Assembly (NCBI GenBank): GCA_030042375.1
Contig: JASHZU010000314.1
Span: 1 to 6,290 of the forward strand
Direction of reading: 5' to 3'
Source of the DNA: Verrucomicrobiia bacterium
Lineage (GTDB): Bacteria; Verrucomicrobiota; Verrucomicrobiae; Limisphaerales; UBA11358
Length of the DNA: 6,290 nucleotides
Below the pieces are notes generated by a model, which saw only the letters and a program-made list of their open reading frames with translations, was not told the DNA's origin and did not search any database. The position numbers were made by a program, and so were the translations under genes. Position 1 is the stretch's first letter; the number at the start of each line of letters is the position of its first letter. This document shows, one piece after another, positions 5,918 to 6,290 of this stretch.

Positions 5918-6290
5918 ATGACTTTCTCTCCTGGGCAACTGACCCGGCGCGCCGAACTTTACCATCAGTTGGGTTCGATGATCACGGCAGGCGTGCCGTT
6001 GATCCAGACGCTGGAAATGGCCGCGAGCAATAACTCACTTCGTGCTTCGCGCAAAACCATCCTTGGTATCATCGGGCATTTGCATAATGGGCTGACGTTC
6101 AGCGATAGCATGGCGCGCGTACAGGGATGGATGCCGGAATTTGACGTGGCGCTGCTCTCGGCTGGGGAACAGTCCGGGAAGCTGGATTCGGCGTTCAAAT
6201 TACTGTCGACTTATTATGCCACGCGGGCCTCGGTAATTCGCGAGATGCTCTGGCAGTTGCTCCGAACCATCATAACGGTGCATGTGCTGA
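5918..6290 (+). CDS. GspF/PilC-type secretion platform protein (N-terminal 124 residues; 3' end outside window)
   Basis: The frame from ATG 5918 is open to the window edge. Residues ~8-115 match the type II secretion F domain (T2SSF): Y15 and Q17 with LGSMITAGVPLIQTLEMA at 18-35, a central HNGLTFSDSM, then LLSAGEQSGKLDSAFKLL with the hallmark GE.SG.L, followed by the start of a probable membrane helix (LLRTIITVHVL). Such proteins sit in the inner membrane and link the assembly ATPase to pseudopilus or type IV pilus formation. Complete members have two such domains and about 340-400 residues. Here the domain starts almost at the N-terminus, lacking the ~60-residue cytoplasmic region of canonical GspF. 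An in-frame TAA at 5915-5917 excludes an upstream start. It follows thioredoxin and the palindrome on the same strand. Whether it serves secretion or pili cannot be decided from this fragment. Confidence 0.88.
   Translation, partial: MTFSPGQLTRRAELYHQLGSMITAGVPLIQTLEMAASNNSLRASRKTILGIIGHLHNGLTFSDSMARVQGWMPEFDVALLSAGEQSGKLDSAFKLLSTYYATRASVIREMLWQLLRTIITVHVL

Noticed and set aside
4864..5965. Overlapping minus-strand open frames opposite the Pro-rich, thioredoxin and GspF-like genes
   Set aside because: They are low-complexity Gly/Ala/Arg shadows of GC-rich plus-strand genes and cross well-supported features, including the thioredoxin gene.

Overview
The window reads as ordinary chromosomal DNA from a Gram-negative-type bacterium. 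A Verrucomicrobia-like host is my best guess. This rests on style: a Pro/Ala-rich single-pass protein with a KKETVRI-LPPKP stretch beside thioredoxin and a type II secretion F gene, a single-RRM glycine/arginine-tailed RNA-binding protein, and weak Shine-Dalgarno use. There is no rRNA or other phylogenetic marker, so the assignment is an inference from memory. No tRNA, rRNA, CRISPR array or insertion sequence was seen.

Left part, minus strand (1-4161). Three genes are transcribed leftwards. First is a secreted GH18 chitinase-like hydrolase (4161-3205), followed by a probable intrinsic terminator (3174-3137). Then comes a two-gene unit. An isocitrate/isopropylmalate-type beta-decarboxylating dehydrogenase (3095-1917) overlaps the next start by an ATGA tetranucleotide. 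The next gene (1920 to beyond base 1) is one uninterrupted frame of 640 codons in the window. It joins an N-terminal isochorismatase-like cysteine hydrolase to a nearly complete aldehyde dehydrogenase. This fusion, coupled to the decarboxylating dehydrogenase, is the most striking content of the window. Both fused domains keep their catalytic residues, so the pair looks like a dedicated small-molecule pathway whose substrate cannot be read from sequence.

Middle (4162-4510). A divergent, AT-rich intergenic region holds a candidate promoter and a leader for the RRM gene. The leader has two mutually exclusive small hairpins.

Right part, plus strand (4511-6290). An RRM RNA-binding protein (4511-4861) ends in a convincing intrinsic terminator. 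A strong-looking promoter (4986-5013) then drives a probable operon: a Pro/Ala-rich protein with one C-terminal membrane segment, thioredoxin, and a GspF/PilC-type secretion platform protein cut by the window edge. A 60-base imperfect palindrome lies between thioredoxin and the GspF-like gene. The thioredoxin gene is in the same frame as the Pro-rich gene, separated by a single TAA stop.
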